DNA of 64,000 nucleotides from Endothia cerciana (taxonomy: Eukaryota > Ascomycota > Sordariomycetes > Diaporthales > Cryphonectriaceae): the NCBI GenBank assembly GCA_026119935.1, contig JALRMH010000006.1, positions 1,054,001 through 1,118,000 on the forward strand, given 5' to 3'. Under the pieces are notes generated by a model. That model saw only the letters and a list, made by a program, of their open reading frames with translations. It was not told the origin of the DNA and searched no databases. A program made the position numbers and the translations under genes. Below, one piece after another: positions 22,641 through 33,056 of the stretch. Position 1 is the first letter of the stretch; every line of letters starts with the position of its first letter.

Positions 22641-24242
22641 CTACTCGTCGTAGTTCACGAAACTACTCACAGGCCACCCGTTCGCAGCAGTATATTCGGC
22701 TTGCGGAGTCGTCCCGTGCAACACTTCGTACGACTCCATTGAAGTACCATTGCCGTTGATCAGTGCCGCAATGCGCTCACCAACTTCTTGGCCCTCGAAC
22801 CACGACCCGTGCAGGAAGCCATAGTACTCAGCTGACGTATGCTCGCCAGCAAACCACAAGGCTCCGACGTTCGCCCGAAGGTTCTGGTGCTTCTCCAGCG
22901 TCATACCAATGGGCCAGTTGCTGTAGCTCCCGTGCGTCCACGACTCCGTTGTCCAGCGTGGATACATAAAGGCGATCGGCTCCGGGACATCCACGTCAGG
23001 GAACATCGCGCGCAGGACCTCGAGCCCTTCCGCCTTGGTCTGCTCGTCGCTCTGCTTCTCGATCCGGTGAGATTCTTCGTCCACGACTGTCCCGAATATG
23101 ATATTGCTCCCGGGAAGAAATCCAGGAGTCGACAGGGACTGCCACACGGGGTAGTATCCCCTCCTAGCTGGGTCGGCGTACAGTAAATACTGCGTGCCCT
23201 CGGGCCAGAACGTCTCATTGAACTGGTAAAAGACCTTGGTATATGTGCCCATCTGAAATTGTTCGATGGCCTCTTGCTTCCATTTTGGTAGTTGCGGCTC
23301 GAACTCGACGACATCATTCTGCAACACTCCAAGTGAGAAGGTGCAAATTGCGTATTGGGCCGAGACACACTCGCCGTCGTCGAAGTGGGCTGTCACACCC
23401 GAGTCTGAGTACTCGATGCTGGAAATGTTCGTATTCAGGAGCAGGCGGGAGTCATTGCCCCTGAGGTTCAAGAATGTTGAGGCCTCTCCCATGAGCCACT
23501 TGTTGAAACCTTGCTGGTCGAGCACGAAGTTGTCGTTGTCGCCGAACTGGTTGAAGGTCAGGTTGTCGCCTGTGACGCCGAAGACGTAGCTGCTCTGATC
23601 AAGCGAATAGCCGGCGTCCCAGTCCCAGTTCCACCACTCCACGGCGACCTTCTTCATGTCCTGCTTCGGCTTCCATCCTACAAGGCTGAATCCAGTGCGA
23701 GCCGAGGGGTCCTGCAGATTCTCCGTCAGATAATAACCCGCGTTTGCGTAGGCGGTATCCGAAGCGTCGTCATATTCGTCTAGGAGATCCGTGTAGTTAT
23801 TCGCGCCGGTCTCATCGTATGTCAGGATCGAGTCGTAGTCGGAATAAGTGTTCGTCACATTCCATTTCTTCGAGAACGTCCAGACCGGGTTCTCGGGGGC
23901 CCCTGGGTCCTCTGCTCCCAACCCCTGGATCCAGTTGGCACCAAGCTCGACGACATAGGGCGTGCCGTCTCCCTTGTCCCCGAATGTTGTGTGAAACATT
24001 CGCCCGCCGATATAATCATTCCGATCCACAATAACGAAGTCGGAGATTGAGGCATTGGAAAGGGCTTGGGCAGCTGTAATACCCGCAACACCGGCGCCGA
24101 GGACGACTACCTCGGTCGTACGGCACGTTGATCTTGCCTGGTTGGCATTGCGTTGCAGGCTTGGTGGAGCGGCAAGGACAAGACTACCTAACGCTGCCAA
24201 GACGCAAGTGCAAGATAGTGCATGCATGGCGAGACACACCAT
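22641..24242 (-). CDS. Secreted FAD-dependent amine (polyamine-type) oxidase (533 aa)
   Basis: A single exon on the minus strand. The N-terminus carries a signal peptide; either ATG 24242 or the downstream ATG at 24227 (MHALSCTCVLAALGSLVLAA) may be used, and the second gives a more typical length. The FAD-binding Rossmann motif EVVVLGAGVAGITAAQAL spans residues 44-61, followed by IVDRNDYIGGRMFHT and VVELGANWIQG. The C-terminal FAD signature is GALWFAGEHTSAEYYGFLHGS. Several N-x-S/T sites fit secretion. Flavin amine oxidases of this layout oxidise polyamines or other amines and release hydrogen peroxide. Peroxide made near the neighbouring AA9 LPMO could serve it as cosubstrate, but that link is inference. 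A TATA box lies about 80 bases upstream. Confidence 0.9.
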   Translation of the reverse strand: MVCLAMHALSCTCVLAALGSLVLAAPPSLQRNANQARSTCRTTEVVVLGAGVAGITAAQALSNASISDFVIVDRNDYIGGRMFHTTFGDKGDGTPYVVELGANWIQGLGAEDPGAPENPVWTFSKKWNVTNTYSDYDSILTYDETGANNYTDLLDEYDDASDTAYANAGYYLTENLQDPSARTGFSLVGWKPKQDMKKVAVEWWNWDWDAGYSLDQSSYVFGVTGDNLTFNQFGDNDNFVLDQQGFNKWLMGEASTFLNLRGNDSRLLLNTNISSIEYSDSGVTAHFDDGECVSAQYAICTFSLGVLQNDVVEFEPQLPKWKQEAIEQFQMGTYTKVFYQFNETFWPEGTQYLLYADPARRGYYPVWQSLSTPGFLPGSNIIFGTVVDEESHRIEKQSDEQTKAEGLEVLRAMFPDVDVPEPIAFMYPRWTTESWTHGSYSNWPIGMTLEKHQNLRANVGALWFAGEHTSAEYYGFLHGSWFEGQEVGERIAALINGNGTSMESYEVLHGTTPQAEYTAANGWPVSSFVNYDE

Positions 24243-25962
24243 TTCGCGAGGTCCAGGTTTAGGACTCTGGGAGATATCAAGAGTCTAGTTGATGATTTTG
24301 AGCATCCGAACAATGAAAACTTATATACAATCGCAATTTTTCTCCTCATTGGTAAGCGAGATTCGATGGTAGCATTCGGGCGTAAGCCCGCAAATAGGAG
24401 CTGTTGATCAGTTAAGTTTTCTCCACATACTTGTTATCACTACCAAAAGACGCTGTATATCCCGACTTTGTCTAATGTCGAAAAGCTCGCAAGAGCCGGT
24501 TAGCCGTGACAGTCTTTATAACTAGCAAGAAACCTATTATGAGTACCTAGGCTATAATTGTGCGGGCTTTGGTATGCAAGTGTCCGTTACACGAAGACAC
24601 TCTGGACTTCGGTGGTGAGTCTTCAGGGCAGTGCTCTCAGGTTGCTTTCTGGCTCCACACATTAAGTGTGTTGACCCTTATTTACGGTCAGTCAAACAAC
24701 GGTTCTTGCCATATTATGTCCTTTTCCTTGTCTTGTGGACCTCAACGAATTCCAGCGGAGTAATAACTATCATTTCCGGAGAGAGGGAGAATCCATCGTG
24801 GAAACACCTCGGCCAGTCGTTTTGTGTAACGCGCCCTGACGCGCGAGATCTATAAAGTACGTATAACATATCAGTTTGGGACCAAGTGCTTGTAGGTTAT
24901 TAGTCGTACCTAGTCACCTGCAATACATAGGGATCCTTTAGTGACTTTGTGATGAATTGTCCTCTAGCGCCAATCTTCGATACTACCAACACTTGTTTTG
25001 TGCAAGACCGAACACAATGTGTTCGAAGTATCGATTCGACTGGTTGCTAGTTTTCATTTGGGATTCTGCGACTCTAGGAATGTCACGCCTTTCTACTCTA
25101 TTGACCCGAGATGGGGTTGGCCGATAGGAAGCAGGACCAGATAATGCATATCTACGATACACTGAGCAGCATGAAGACCATCACAACCACAACTAAACAT
25201 TTTTATGAGAGTATGGCTTTCTGCGGACTGAGACCATTGCAGTTGTGTAGATCACTCGTTCATCTACAACTGGAACATCGCCGGGTCTATTACAAAACGC
25301 CCAGCTTCATGATTTTATGTTTACAGTTTGCAAGCCAGAGTATCATCTTTCACACATCAGGCAATGTGCTTACATCCACATCACAAAGAGGACAGGAAGG
25401 AGGTGATAAGCCCGACCGATCGAACGACACAGCCCCTAGGATACAGGTGGGCAGTGCCGCAGTGTGAAGGTAAGCAGTCAGAATCAGATCATCATCAGTC
25501 CCCCTCTGGATGCACTCTTGGTCATGTGGCTTTGCCTGGAGCGAACGGGCGGCCAAGATCCTACCCAAGTTGCTTGCCTAGCGCGCCACGTTCCGCACCT
25601 TTCGGTAAAATTAGCACTTACTTGCTGCAGTCAGCGCTATTTATCCTTCAGAAGCCATTATGCCCTATCCGGAAGCAGTTCACCTACTTATTATCCGCAG
25701 ATGAGGAGCACCAAGATAAGCAGGTGAACACGGTTCCCTCTCGTCTTCATCCTCAAAAAGGCATGCTGCACCAGCCATCAAGAAAGCTTATGACTTGTTG
25801 ACGGAGCCAAACGGACATAGGTTTACTACCTAGGGGTATCACTCTGCACCATCTTTGCCGCAACGGACCGTACTCTCACTGCTTTGAGATGCCATTTGCA
25901 ACGTTATGAGGGACTATAAGTCTCTCGGTGACCGATAATGCGATCTTGAATCACACCTCACC
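24243..25962. other. Intergenic region between divergent genes
   Basis: 1.7 kb between the amine oxidase (minus) and the acyltransferase (plus). It holds both promoters, and a short CGGGC-GTAA-GCCCG hairpin at 24377-24390. No coding feature could be supported. Confidence 0.45.
24320..24328 (-). promoter_or_regulatory. TATA box of the amine oxidase gene
   Basis: On the minus strand TTGTATATAAG precedes the first ATG by about 80 bases. Confidence 0.5.
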
Positions 25963-27420
25963 ATGCGCACTGCATATCCGTTCAACTTTAACCTCGTCCA
26001 CGTCTTCACTCCGAGCTTTTACCGATCCCGTCCGTCTTGCACTGCTCAACAAGACGACTCTCCGAGCCACTTAGCCTATATACATGGCCTACGAGGCTTG
26101 GCAGTCTTCCTGATCTACACATCCGCCTTCTGTCTTCCTCTCGAACCTTTTGCGCCGTCCGCCTCCGCCTCCGGGCCCACCGAGGATGATGGCGAAGCCG
26201 GAGGTGTCGCCGTGAACAGTGCCCTCTCCTACCCGCCCCTCTCCCTACCCATCCTGCGGCTCTTTCACAGCGCACCAGCCATGATCTCCATCCTCTTCGT
26301 CACGTCCGGCTACCTCCTCTCCGCGCCTGCCGTCCGCCTTGCGCGGAAGCGGGCCTACGACGAGCTCATCCGCTCCTTCACCGCCAGCCTCGTCAAGCGC
26401 ACCATCCGGCTGCTCCTCCCGGCGGCCATCGTCTCGTTCGCCACCCTCGTCCTCGTCTGCCTGCACTGCTACGGCCCCGACCGGGCCCTCGACCCCGGCG
26501 CCGTCTTTCCGGCCTTCGCACAGCCCCTCCTCCCTCCCGACCACCCCGGTGGCCCGGGCACCGCCCTCCGCCACTGGCTGGGTTTCATCTCGCGCGAGGT
26601 CTTCAGCCCGTTCGACTGGCGCCCCGTGTGGATGAAGCCCGTGAGCCTGTACGGGCAGCACCTGTGGGTGGTCGCGTATGAGTTCCGGTGCTCGCTGGTG
26701 CTGACGGCGGTCATGGCGGTCACCCTGCGGATGGAATCCGTGCTCAAGCGCAGCGCGTTGTTGGTCGGCGTGATCACGTATTGCGCGGTATGGGAGAGGG
26801 GGGACATCGTGCTGTTCCTGGCGGGGTACATGCTCGCGCTTCACGAGCCGGGAGGGCAGCTCGAGTATGGGGGGAAAGGGGGTGAGGGCGGCGGCGGCCC
26901 GTTGGCACATGCGGCTGCGAGCAGTCTGTCAGTGGACCGGCCACGCTCCCCGCCGGTCTACCTGCTATGGCTGGGGAGCCTATGGCTCCTCTCGTTGCCC
27001 TCCTACGAAGACGCGCAAGACGTACCGGGCTTCCAGCTTCTCACCGCGACGGGTATCTCCAAGGAATTATGGCATAGCATCGGTGCGATCCTGCAGGTCT
27101 GGTCCGTGGGGCGACTGAGGCTGGTCAGGAGTCTGCTTCTCTCAGACCCTGTTCAGTACCTGGGCCATATCTCGTTGGCTCTGTATCTGGTGCACGAGCC
27201 TGTGCTCCAGGTCTGGGGCTGGTGGCTCGCGGGTTGGCTGTTGAACGGCGAGCAGATCACATCGAGAGCTGCAGTGCCGGCTCTGTTCGTGGTATCTACC
27301 ACGGTCACAGGGTTTGTTATCTGCATTGCGGATCTGGTCTGGAGAATAGTAGATATACCCTCCACAAAGATGGCGCACGAGTTCCATCGGCGTGCAATAG
27401 CTGGCGTGGATGCTGCATAG
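25963..27420 (+). CDS. Membrane acyltransferase, acyltransferase-3 family (485 aa)
   Basis: A single exon with about 8-10 hydrophobic segments. The family's N-terminal motif, Y(I/L)xGLRGLAV, is present as YIHGLRGLAVFLIYTSAF at residues about 39-56. FHSAPAMISILFVTSGYLLS follows, then KRTIRLLLPAAIVSFATL. Near the C-terminus PVQYLGHISLALYLVHEPVLQVWGW matches the conserved histidine-containing segment before the last helices. The family transfers acyl groups (commonly acetyl) to sugars, lipids or small molecules across membranes. Fungal members are common in secondary-metabolism and cell-surface contexts. The acceptor cannot be predicted. A glycine-rich loop near residues 305-317 is unusual but in frame. 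No intron is needed. Confidence 0.87.
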   Translation: MRTAYPFNFNLVHVFTPSFYRSRPSCTAQQDDSPSHLAYIHGLRGLAVFLIYTSAFCLPLEPFAPSASASGPTEDDGEAGGVAVNSALSYPPLSLPILRLFHSAPAMISILFVTSGYLLSAPAVRLARKRAYDELIRSFTASLVKRTIRLLLPAAIVSFATLVLVCLHCYGPDRALDPGAVFPAFAQPLLPPDHPGGPGTALRHWLGFISREVFSPFDWRPVWMKPVSLYGQHLWVVAYEFRCSLVLTAVMAVTLRMESVLKRSALLVGVITYCAVWERGDIVLFLAGYMLALHEPGGQLEYGGKGGEGGGGPLAHAAASSLSVDRPRSPPVYLLWLGSLWLLSLPSYEDAQDVPGFQLLTATGISKELWHSIGAILQVWSVGRLRLVRSLLLSDPVQYLGHISLALYLVHEPVLQVWGWWLAGWLLNGEQITSRAAVPALFVVSTTVTGFVICIADLVWRIVDIPSTKMAHEFHRRAIAGVDAA

Positions 27421-28241
27421 CATATTCTGGATAATCTCACAATAGCATATGGACTTTATTGATGAGAACTCGTACCGGTCTTCAGATGGTATCAAGTGGA
27501 TAGTCCACTATGTAGCTGAACAACTAATCGGGTAGTAGTTGAAATAGTGCCTATATTATAAGCACGAGGTGTGAGAGGGTGCATTAGCTTAATGTTTCGT
27601 TCGTATGCTTCATCCCAAGACGGCCGTTCCTACCATTCTGTGGTCCGGAAATGTCTCCTATGGCTCGCAGCACAAGACGATGTACACACCTGGCGACAAC
27701 AAGTCCTCGAGCAGCAAATCAAGGCGTGGGCCATCTCTGATTGAAGTGGGTATCGACAGCTGGTGCCGCATTCCCAAGAGCAACACGACAGACACACCAA
27801 GAGTACGAAAAGACTATAAAGTGTGAGGAACCTAAAGCGGCACTACAGTTACAACACAGGTACAAGGGTAGCTATCAGGTCTCCATGACTTTTCGTCGCG
27901 ATCCTCATCGTCGCGAAAATTCTGTCTCCATAACAGAGATGATATCAGTATGCATGTTTATCACGTGTGTAAATAGGCAGATATCTTTGAATCAGCTAGC
28001 CAGATCGCCTGCAATATAAGAATGTGGTCCTGAGGCCAGAAACTTCCAGGGCAATAATAGTAGCCGTGAAGGAAGAGGTCGCCTCGGACCGGGTGGAGCC
28101 GCTGTGATGGACAAGACCATCGGCGAGGTGTAGATATGGACAAGTCAGGGTTTGATACAGAGCACGTTAGTGCGAACAACAATATTCAGAGAGATGAAAG
28201 ATGTTGCGCTCGATCTTTATAGTATATATGAACCTTCTTCA
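27421..28241. other. Convergent intergenic region
   Basis: Shared 3' flank of the acyltransferase and PIG-T genes. No feature was recognised. Confidence 0.4.
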
Positions 28242-30126
28242 TCACCTCTTCCCCTTGCCCTTCGCAAACCTTGCCCTTAGCCTATTCTTCAGTCTGGTAA
28301 GGGTAACCTCCGGCCCCTCATCGGCAGCCACGAAGCGTCTGACCAACAGATTGAACATTCCGCCAAATGCAAGCGCGATGGCCGTGGACGTGAATATAAT
28401 GACGTTGTACGGCATGCTAAAGTCCGGAGTGGGCAGGTTGAGCAGCAGCGCCGTAGTGCGAAGATTGGACGTTGACGTGCCGCTGAGGATCGTAATGACT
28501 GCACCGGGGACATCGAAGCCTCTGTTGGCGTCCGGCGGGTACTCGGTGTACCGCAGAATGGACTTCTCGAAGTCGTAAGTGAGGAAGACGGTGGACTTGG
28601 GCGGGATGCGGAGCATCACTTCGAGTTGCGTGCCTCGCGTCCGGTCAAGTGCTGGGCGATAATAGATGTCCTGAATAACGTTGTCGTGGTTGCCGTTGGG
28701 TGTATCAACAACGCGGGCTTCGAGAGTGTGCAGGTATATGCGCATGAACCATGGCAGCGATTCCATATAGACGAATTCGACGCTCTCTGTGTCGCTAGGA
28801 TTCGTCAGGATGGTCTGAACGCCTCCTCGCTCTTGGCCGTGGCCCATCAAGCTACGCTCGGCATAGAGGGGTGGCACATCGGGCTGGAGGAATTGGTCAG
28901 CCCCAAGTCGAGCAGCCTCTCCTCCATCCTCGACCTGTGGGAGGTATAGCTCGATCGTGGTCGCAGGACTGGCCTTGTAGCACCGAGAACGACCGTCGTC
29001 GTTTCGCATCTCATGAACACCTTCCGACACCCACACAGGCCGGCTGTCTGGGAGCTCAAGACAGACTGGCGGCACCTCTGCGTCAGCAAGAGGGCAGCTT
29101 CCCTGGATGCTCTTGCCGAAGACGGTGGAGATAGACCACTCTTGACCAACGCTGTACTCTATGGGAAAACACGTGTCGTCGGAATGATAAGACTTGGAGG
29201 TGTTGCATTTCAGTTCATGGCTCGGAGGTGGCCGAGGGATCGGATTGTCTACGCCGGGTGTTAGTAGAATTTCAGGAGCCAACACCAGGATCCTGCACAT
29301 ACCCCTCGGCCTTCTCGAACGGTCAATATCGAGCACCATATCGATTGATTGCTCGATTTCTAGGACACACCCGCCCCCCGCGGGGCACACCGGCTTGACA
29401 TCGATAGCCATGCTCTGCCATGACGAGTCGAACAGCTTGTGTCCGTCGAGCAGACTTGCGATGCCGGCCTTCCCCTTGCAGGGCAGCAGTTTGAGGAAAG
29501 GAGTCAAGTTTTCGGTACACACGACCTCCCTCGGAAGCGTTCCATGGAGCAGGTGTAGGTTTGAAGTCGTCGCTTCCGAATGGTCGCCCTCAGGCTGGAA
29601 GGACATGACCGGACGGGTTGTCCGGGTTCCGTCTATGAAGTTGAGCGAGGCGCAGAAGAGGCCAGACAGCGCGTTCGTGAGGGTCAGCCATTTGCGGTCG
29701 GCCCTGTAAGCAGCGGGTGTCAGCGCATGCCGTGATCCCGAAAAGAGATGGCGCTGGTGGTGGAACATACTCCTCTTCGGTGTCCGCGTCCAGCCACGCC
29801 CACAGCTCGACTCCCGTGCCCCCTTCCCTCGTGCCGCCCCACGGCCTCACGCCCCAGCTCTCAGCGTCCCATCTGCCCAGGCTGAACCGTAGATGCAGCT
29901 CCTTGGTGCCCGAGTATTCCAGAATCTGTGCCAGCGACCGCGGGAAGAAGCGGAAATTGTGCGCCTCGAACTCGGAGACGGTGGTGTTGGAGCGGAAATT
30001 GAAGCTGGCGAGCAGCGCGGACAGGGGCAGCGGCTTCAGAACCAGCTGCTCATGGTAGTCGGACGCGGATATGGGTATCACAAGGGAACAAAGCACAGAA
30101 AGAAGTAAGGTCAGTCGGTGGCGCAT
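28242..30126 (-). CDS. GPI16: GPI transamidase subunit PIG-T / Gpi16 (587 aa, 2 introns)
   Basis: Exons (minus): 30126-29771, 29703-29303 and 29248-28242 (1764 bases). Gpi16/PIG-T is an essential ER membrane subunit of the complex that attaches GPI anchors to proteins. The chosen ATG (30126) begins a signal peptide, MRHRLTLLLSVLCSLVIPISA; an upstream in-frame ATG at 30213 would bury it. Family landmarks: YHEQLVLKPLPLSALLASFNF, AQILEYSGTKELHLRFSLGRWDAE, CTENLTPFLKLLPCKGKAGIASLLDGHKLFDS and YPPDANRGFDVPGA, then a single membrane helix near the C-terminus (YNVIIFTSTAIALAFGGMFNLL) and a basic cytosolic tail. Intron 2 (29249-29302) is 54 bases with GTATGT, ACTAAC and TAG. It contains no stop and keeps frame if retained. 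The gene is divergent from LUC7 with a 465-base shared promoter region. Confidence 0.95.
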
Positions 30127-30591
30127 CGTGGGCTTATGGACCGTCCATCTGAGCGGGGAGGGTCTGGTCGTCTTGGAAGCTGTGTCGCGACAACGAACGT
30201 TGCTTGGAGACAAGGTTCGCGGGACCAGGTACGTGGTGGAGCTTAATCACCACAAACCTGGGGAAGACAGGGAGGCAGGGGAGGTCCACAGGGGATAGAC
30301 AGATAGTCTTTCAGCCTCAATCCGTGGGCCGGCCGGTGCTGGTATGCCCATGCCTGGCTGCTGAGTCAGGCGCATCCAGGCCCCAGAACTTCAGCAGAGT
30401 CACATTAAACTTTTGAGAACAAACCACAAATGAGAAGCAACTTCACTTGTCCTTCGCCGCCTGCCACGAGCCCTCGCGCCGCCTTAACTGAGCAGCTCGA
30501 GCTTTCTCGTCCACGACCGCACCTTGACCTGCATAACTCAGAAAAGGAAGCGCCCATATAGGCCGCTTGAAGAGTTCGCGACCTCATCATA
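30127..30591. promoter_or_regulatory. Bidirectional promoter region between GPI16 and LUC7
   Basis: A 465-base region separates the two divergent start codons. No clear TATA box is seen, as expected for housekeeping genes. Confidence 0.5.
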
Positions 30592-31565
30592 ATGGCAGCA
30601 GAGCAGAGGAAGCTGCTTGGTATGCCCACGCCCCCTCCCCCCACCCAACCCTTTCATCACTCTAGCCACCCGGTGTGCATGCCTCCTGACCTCTCCCAGA
30701 GCAGCTCATGGGCGGCGGTATAGCCGCGCGCTCCTCGCAGATCTCCCTGACGGACCCCAAGGCCTGCCGGTCCTACATCGTGGGCACCTGCCCGCACGAC
30801 CTCTTTACCAACACCAAGCAGGACTTAGGGCCCTGCCCGAAGATCCACTCCGAGGCGCTCAAGGCCGAGTACGAGGCGCTCCCCGAGGCGGAGCGCAGGC
30901 GCCACGGCTTCGAGTACGACTACATGCGCGACCTGCAGAAGTACATCGACGAGTGCAACCGGCGCATCGACGTCGCGCAGCGCCGGCTGGAGAAGACGCC
31001 CGACGAGATCCGCCAGACGAACGTGCTCCTCAAGGCCATCAGCGACTTGTCGGCGAGCATCAGCAACGGCCTGCTGGAGGTCGAGGTGCTGGGCGAGCTG
31101 GGCGAGGTCGGCCGGGCCTACGACGAGTTCTTCCGGGTCAGGCAGGCCATGCAGCAGAAGACGGAGAGGGAGAAGGAGCTCAAGGCGCTGAGCGACACCA
31201 GCGGGCCGAGCGGGCACCAGAAGCTGCAGGTGTGCGACGTGTGTGGCGCCTACCTGTCACGGCTGGACAATGACAGGAGGTTGGCCGATCACTTCTACGG
31301 CAAGATGCACTTGGGCTATGCACAGATGCGCAAGACGTACGACTCCTTCCCTAAGGAGATGAGGGGACGGTCAAGAGGACTAATGATGGGCGGCGGCGGT
31401 ATGGGCGGCGGTGGTATGGGCGGTGGCGGTGACGATGTGGACATGGGAGGGATCCCCACTGGTCCTGGAGGCGGCGGTGACTGGGGACGTGGACCAAGAG
31501 GCCCTCGGGGACCCGGCGGGGGAGGGTACAGAGGAGGACGCGGCCGGTATCGTGGCGGCTGGTAG
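30592..31565 (+). CDS. LUC7: U1 snRNP component LUC7-like protein (297 aa, 1 intron)
   Basis: Exons 30592-30619 and 30700-31565 (894 bases). The first exon codes MAAEQRKLL and joins to EQLMGGG, the canonical LUC7 start. LUC7 proteins belong to the U1 snRNP and help 5' splice-site choice. The first zinc finger (CCCH type) is CRSYIVGTCPHDLFTNTK..GPCPKIH. A coiled-coil region follows (residues about 65-175). The second finger (C2H2) is VCDVCGAYLSRLDNDRRLADHFYGKMHLGY, followed by KMRKTYDSF-type helix. The C-terminus is glycine/arginine-rich with GMGGGGMGGGG and RGG repeats ending YRGGRGRYRGGW, which replaces the RS tail of animal homologues. Length fits the family. Confidence 0.95.
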
Positions 31566-33056
31566 GGCAGTCGTCTCACTGTCTCTGGCTCCGAGTAGGT
31601 CAGACGACCCTCAGCCCGGGGGGTCAGAGCTCCGGAGGACACTCCGAACATCTATTCCGGACGCCATCAGACCTCATCATCCACCCAAACCTCGAGATGG
31701 CGTCAAAGAGTCAGAGCCCACCGACTGTCAACCGTCATACGCCCCGCGATGGATGAGATCACGATGGCCCAGCCAATTGATCATGCCGTATGCCGAGAGG
31801 TGTGCCTTCAGATATAGGCCTTCATAACTACAAACGGCAGTTCTAGCAGGGAGAAGGGGCGCGCGAAGAGGCGAAAGCAAGCTGGAAAGACATTTTAAAT
31901 AGCCGGTATTGGGAAACCCGAGGCGTCCTAGGCGTTCTGGGTTTGGGAACTGTGGGCAGGCTTCCTGTCGTTTGTTGATACCACACACGGCGCGGCGCAA
32001 GGCCTCTTGAACGAAGAGACTGCTTGTGCCATGCGATGACGGGTTTCTCGGGGGCATGAGACGTATTGTAAGACTTGCTAAAATGATATGCATAACCGCC
32101 GCTTCGCTTCGCATATAATGAAGCCGGACGGATGGCTGGCATGCAAATTCTATTGGCCCGCTATCAGAAAATACTAATCTACCATGACCCGCGTATGTAT
32201 CTGTATCTTTGGTATCCTGAATTATTCATCATGGAAGCAGACAAAGCCCGAGCCCAGACGCTTAACAAACATACTCACCAAACGCTGGCCATTGTCGCGC
32301 TGGGCGATAGCGTAGTGAGGTTCCCAGAAATCAACGTCTTTTCACGCCTCCGTGATCATGCTGATCCCCTTTTAATACATTGTCCGCTGTGTGAAAAATT
32401 GATTTGACCTCCTGCACCCTCGGATGCTTTCGCCTGGCCATTTCCCGGCTGGGGTAAGCCTTAGTAATTCGACGAGGAGAACCACCACGACCTCGATATC
32501 GGCAGGACGGGTCAGGATCTTTTCCAACCGGTTGGTCATCTGGTTGGCCCCCGGTTCGAAACCAGAGAATTCTTGTCTTTCGTTGGGAATCTCGCCGGTC
32601 CGTCCAGCTAAGACTGAAATCTTGCGGTCTTGGCGGCTCTGCCCGTACTAAACGTCTCCCTCAGTCTCAAACTCCACAGTACCTCTCCCAGTGTCGACGC
32701 TCGTGAGACTCCGCTCTTCCGAAGCTGGACCCCGCGGTCGGCTACGGTCTGAGCCTGACCTAGAAACGCCCGCTTGAAACAAGTTATCCAACGCCTGTGG
32801 CATCTTTCCTATCTCCCCACCCGATCTTCCGACTTCAGGCTCAGATGCCGACTTCGACGAACGATCTCGCATGTCCCGGACATGGACGGCAGTGTCGTTA
32901 ACACCGCATAGGGCTGATTCCGGGTCAGGCGGAGACATTGTGCATCGGCCGACCAAGACTGGACCAGAAGGATACAAGAAAGGCACCAATTCTGTTTTGC
33001 GCCATCCCCCGGTCCCTTCTCTCAAGCTGCGGATCAAAGTCCGGCAACTTGTCCAG
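31566..33056. other. Intergenic region, 1.5 kb
   Basis: Lies between the LUC7 stop and the stop of the RGG/Asn-rich gene (convergent). A 130-codon Ser/Arg-rich open frame on the minus strand (33037-32648) just downstream of that gene is not supported as separate. GGTTCGAAACC at 32553-32563 looks like a tRNA B box but no cloverleaf forms. Immediately after the stop at 33057 the same frame stays open for about 43 codons (see findings). Confidence 0.45.

Noticed and set aside
32553..32563. GGTTCGAAACC resembles a tRNA B box
   Set aside because: The flanking bases do not form a T stem or acceptor stem and no A box is found at the right distance.
32648..33037. 130-codon Ser/Arg-rich minus-strand frame
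   Set aside because: Lies just downstream of the RGG/Asn-rich gene in another frame. No start context or domain, and more likely 3' flank.
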